From the NCBI RefSeq assembly GCF_002362255.1, contig NZ_LPVV01000041.1, forward strand, positions 1 to 64,000: a stretch of 64,000 nt of DNA. Reading direction: 5' to 3'. The notes below the pieces were generated by a model. It was not told where the DNA came from, made no database searches, and worked only from the letters and a program-made list of their open reading frames with translations. The stretch comes from Microbacterium sp. SZ1. GTDB taxonomy: Bacteria > Actinomycetota > Actinomycetes > Actinomycetales > Microbacteriaceae. A program made the position numbers and the translations under genes. Of this stretch, positions 61,654-64,000 are shown piece by piece; the stretch's first letter is position 1; the number at the start of each line of letters is the position of its first letter.

Positions 61654-61968
61654 TCAGTCGTTCGTGATGATCGTCTCGTGCTCGACGCGCACCGTGCGAT
61701 CGTGACGCTGAGAGACGCGCTCGAGGATCAGGCCGGCCACACCGCCGAGCGCGAGGCCAGCCGGAACCGTCCACAGCAGCAGGAAGCCGAAGACCTGGCC
61801 GGGCGGGTAGACGACGTTCGCCGCCTCGGACGGCTCGTAGCTGCCCACCATGGTGAGGATGCCGGCGACGATGATGCCGAGCACGACGCCGATGCCCATG
61901 AACACGCCGTAGCGCGGCACACGGCGCACGGTCGCCTCGACCGTCTCGGGGGCTTCGTGGGAGGACAT
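61654..61968 (-). CDS. two-helix membrane protein, unknown
   Basis: 104 residues with two membrane helices (about 22-42 and 57-80) and a charged C-terminus (SQRHDRTVRVEHETIITND). The ATG at 61968 is 6 nt after GACAAT. I do not recognise a functional family. It is separated from the HtaA gene by a hairpin. Confidence 0.72.
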   Translation of the reverse strand: MSSHEAPETVEATVRRVPRYGVFMGIGVVLGIIVAGILTMVGSYEPSEAANVVYPPGQVFGFLLLWTVPAGLALGGVAGLILERVSQRHDRTVRVEHETIITND

Positions 61969-61974
61969 GACTCC

Positions 61975-61980
61975 ATTGTC
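61975..61980 (-). promoter_or_regulatory. leaderless -10 box of the two-helix membrane protein
   Basis: GACAAT, 6 nt before the ATG at 61968. Confidence 0.45.
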
Positions 61981-62015
61981 CCACCGTTGGAACACTCGCG
62001 GGCACCGGATGCCGC

Positions 62016-62054
62016 GCACCGCCCTCCCCGCGTCCGCAGCGGGAAGGGCGGTGC
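62016..62054 (-). terminator. terminator of the HtaA gene
   Basis: 16-bp stem GCACCGCCCTCCCCGC with one mismatch and a 7-nt loop, 12 nt past the stop. Confidence 0.78.
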
Positions 62055-62065
62055 GGTCCTGCGGC

Positions 62066-64000
62066 TCAGACGCCGGTCGTGACGTCTGCGCCCTCCGCGT
62101 TCGCCCGGTTCCGTCGCGCGATGAGCACACCGGCCCCGGTGCCGAGCGCGACGATCACGAGACCGCCGACGAGCCACGGCCAGATCGGCGCGCCATCGAC
62201 ATCGGCGACGGCGGTGACGGATGCCGCGGCAGCCGTGTCTTCACTCTCCTGCGCCGGCTCCTCCTCGGCCGCGACACCGCACTCGGTCGTCACGGGGACC
62301 GACGCCGTGACCGGGTCGAGTTCCTCGCCGGCGCCGTAGGTGCCGAACGCCGCCGACCCTGCCTCGGTGAGGGTCGCCGGCAGCGCGTCGAGCGACAGCA
62401 TCCCGTCGACGACGGCCGCGTCGCCCAGCCCGAACTCCGCGAAGCGCACGCCCGGCTGGTCGACACCCTGGCCATCCTGCGTGGTGCCGAGCACGTCGAA
62501 CACGAGATACCCGGTGTCGCCTGCGAGTTCGAGGCGCGCATTCGACAGGGTCGTGTTCAGCGCACCCCCGTGGCCCGAGAACGCGATGCTGCCGCCGAAG
62601 GCGACGAGTCCGGTCAGGGTGTCGTCGTCGAACGATCCGGCGCCGTTCTGCCACACGTACTCCGGGTAGCGGTACTCCACGTCGGTGAGGGTCCACCCGC
62701 CGGCGGCGATGCCCTCGATGTAGGTGCGGAACGACTCCTTGAAGCCCCACTGCAGCGTCGCACCCTCGACCGTGCACTGCCCGATCGCCGTGGTCGCACG
62801 GGTCAGCGTGAACTCGAGGCCGCGGGAGACCGAGCCCTGCAGGGTCAGCGTGTGCGCGCCGTCCTCGAGTGTGGCGGGCAGCGACCCCGACCAGGTCGCG
62901 ATACCCGACGCATCGGCGTCGACGGTGCCGAGCAAGACGGGCGTCGAGTAGACCACGACCTGGATGCCGGTCTCGTTCGGCCGGAATCCGGATGCCGAGA
63001 CCGTCGCCGATCCGCCGGTCTGCAGTGCCTCGAGGTTCGTCTCGTCGATCTGGATGCCGGTGGTCGCCGGAGGGGTCGCCGGAAGCGCGGTCTTGGCCTT
63101 CACGGCGGCCGCGGCGACCGTGCCGGTGGTGCCCGCCGGGGCAGCGGCGACCGAGCCGACGGTGAACGTCACCGGGTCGAGCGTCGTCGAGAAGCCCGCG
63201 AGGACGCGGTCACGACCGGCGGCCGTGAGCGCAGCGGGAGCGCCCGAGTAGGTCACCGCGCCGTTGGCGGTGGTGACGACGGCGCGCGACAGGTCGAGCG
63301 TCGCGAACGCCACCTGGGCACCGCCGTGCGTCACCGACAGGGTCGCCGCATTCGCCGAGGTGACGGTGATCTGCGGGTTCGAGACCGTGACGTCGAGCAC
63401 ACCGCCGTGACCGGTGAACCGCACGGCGCCCTGGTAGATCACGCTGCCGAGGGCGCTGGTGGCGCTGTAGTCGCCGCCAGCCGTCTGCCCGAACTGGAAC
63501 ATGCCGCCGGAACGCGTCGCGCCGCCGGAGACGTCGATCGCACCCTTCGCGATCGGACCCGTGACGTAGTTCGTGAACGACGACGAGATCGCCCAGCGCA
63601 GCGAGCCGCCCGGAACGGGCACGCTCGGGGCCGTCGGCTGCGTGGTCGGCGGGGTCGTGGGCGGCACCTCGACCACCGGGCCGAGCAGGGCGTCCCACTG
63701 CTGCGGCGTGATGGTCACCGCGCTGCGTCCGTAGATCGTCTGCGCGGTCGGCATGGTGTGCTGCTGCCACACGATGACCTCGTAGGTCTCGGCGCGGTCG
63801 AGGAGCTTCGCGGCGGCCGTGAGGTCGACCGAGAACGCGCCGCCGGTGATCGGCCGCACGTACTGCATCGCCGCAAAGCCGCCGCCCGCGGTCACATCGG
63901 CCTCGGTGCCTGCCTCGATCAGTGCGACGTACGCGCCGGCGATGTCACCGAGCTTGGACGCGGATGCCGTGACGGTGAGGCCCTCGGCGGCGGTCGCCGC
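62066..64000 (-). CDS. HtaA-domain surface protein (N-terminus outside window)
   Basis: About 645 C-terminal residues are visible, and the frame stays open to the window edge. Two HtaA-type domains are recognisable by SLRWAISSSFTNYV and TLQWGFKESFRTYI, each followed by an FSGHGG or FTGHGG element; such domains bind haem in corynebacterial HtaA. An Ig-like repeat lies between. A C-terminal membrane helix (WPWLVGGLVIVALGTGAGVL) with a basic tail anchors it to the cell surface. It may capture haem for import. The window does not show linked HtaA or HmuTUV genes. Confidence 0.87.
   Translation of the reverse strand, partial: AATAAEGLTVTASASKLGDIAGAYVALIEAGTEADVTAGGGFAAMQYVRPITGGAFSVDLTAAAKLLDRAETYEVIVWQQHTMPTAQTIYGRSAVTITPQQWDALLGPVVEVPPTTPPTTQPTAPSVPVPGGSLRWAISSSFTNYVTGPIAKGAIDVSGGATRSGGMFQFGQTAGGDYSATSALGSVIYQGAVRFTGHGGVLDVTVSNPQITVTSANAATLSVTHGGAQVAFATLDLSRAVVTTANGAVTYSGAPAALTAAGRDRVLAGFSTTLDPVTFTVGSVAAAPAGTTGTVAAAAVKAKTALPATPPATTGIQIDETNLEALQTGGSATVSASGFRPNETGIQVVVYSTPVLLGTVDADASGIATWSGSLPATLEDGAHTLTLQGSVSRGLEFTLTRATTAIGQCTVEGATLQWGFKESFRTYIEGIAAGGWTLTDVEYRYPEYVWQNGAGSFDDDTLTGLVAFGGSIAFSGHGGALNTTLSNARLELAGDTGYLVFDVLGTTQDGQGVDQPGVRFAEFGLGDAAVVDGMLSLDALPATLTEAGSAAFGTYGAGEELDPVTASVPVTTECGVAAEEEPAQESEDTAAAASVTAVADVDGAPIWPWLVGGLVIVALGTGAGVLIARRNRANAEGADVTTGV

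Overview
The window is high-GC DNA with strong C/G bias at third codon positions, frequent GTG starts and 4-bp ATGA/GTGA gene overlaps. Many genes look leaderless. Together with actinobacterial families (DUF3073, Holin-X, DUF3618, UBP zinc-finger protein, HtaA, choice-of-anchor G, Rv2578c-type radical SAM) this points to an actinobacterium of the Microbacteriaceae, most likely Microbacterium. That assignment is inferred from gene content and style, not from a marker gene. I see no rRNA, tRNA, insertion sequence, prophage or CRISPR array. The window looks like ordinary chromosome with accessory transport, surface and regulatory modules.

Layout. 1-4607: the 5' part of a giant secreted surface protein with Ig-like repeats and an Ala/Asp/Ser/Thr-rich stalk. 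4.9-9.4 kb: a glycoside hydrolase family 3 enzyme and MFS transporter operon, divergent from an unusual tandem TetR regulator. 9.5-12.9 kb: RecQ helicase, a small GNAT enzyme and pirin. 13.1-16.1 kb: a secreted subtilase. 16.3-22.7 kb: a carboxylate-uptake region with an SSS symporter and DUF485 partner, a LytS/LytTR-type two-component system, and CstA with its YbdD partner. 22.9-27.6 kb: an ECF transporter (two S-like proteins, a fused ATPase, a T component) with a siderophore-interacting flavoprotein inside the operon. 27.7-28.3 kb: a MazF-type toxin-antitoxin pair.

28.4-36 kb: acyl-CoA dehydrogenase, M15 peptidase, a 47-residue zinc ribbon, radical SAM protein, YaeQ, DEAD-box helicase and aldose 1-epimerase. 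36.1-39.9 kb: an RND efflux pump and its TetR regulator. 40.1-45.5 kb: a sugar ABC transporter operon with LacI regulator and Gfo/Idh/MocA dehydrogenase. 45.6-46.3 kb: a tandem pair of FluC fluoride channels. 46.5-49.2 kb: FAD/Rieske oxidoreductase, nitroreductase and a small membrane protein. 49.3-51.9 kb: a TipA-like MerR regulator, and a DUF4097-PadR operon. 51.9-56.8 kb: universal stress protein, DUF3073, an MFS transporter coupled to purF, and purM. 56.9-59.0 kb: a cyclic-nucleotide-domain/thioredoxin-reductase-like fusion followed by a UBP-type zinc finger. 59.0-60.8 kb: a three-gene membrane/envelope operon. 61.0-62.0 kb: two hypothetical genes. 62.1-64.0 kb: the 3' part of an HtaA (haem-binding) surface protein.

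Most notable observations: (1) at least four intergenic elements of about 80-90 bp share one four-arm architecture (two direct cores followed by two inverted cores) but have unrelated sequences; (2) a dispersed intergenic repeat occurs three times, once in frame as the linker of the fused ECF ATPase; (3) a TetR regulator with two DNA-binding domains faces two identical half-symmetric sites exactly 22 bp apart; (4) a thioredoxin-reductase-like protein lacking its CxxC is joined to a cyclic-nucleotide domain and sits beside a ubiquitin-binding-type zinc finger; (5) an ECF importer is genetically bound to a ferric-siderophore reductase; (6) a -10 hexamer sits almost exactly 6 nt before the start codon in eleven genes.
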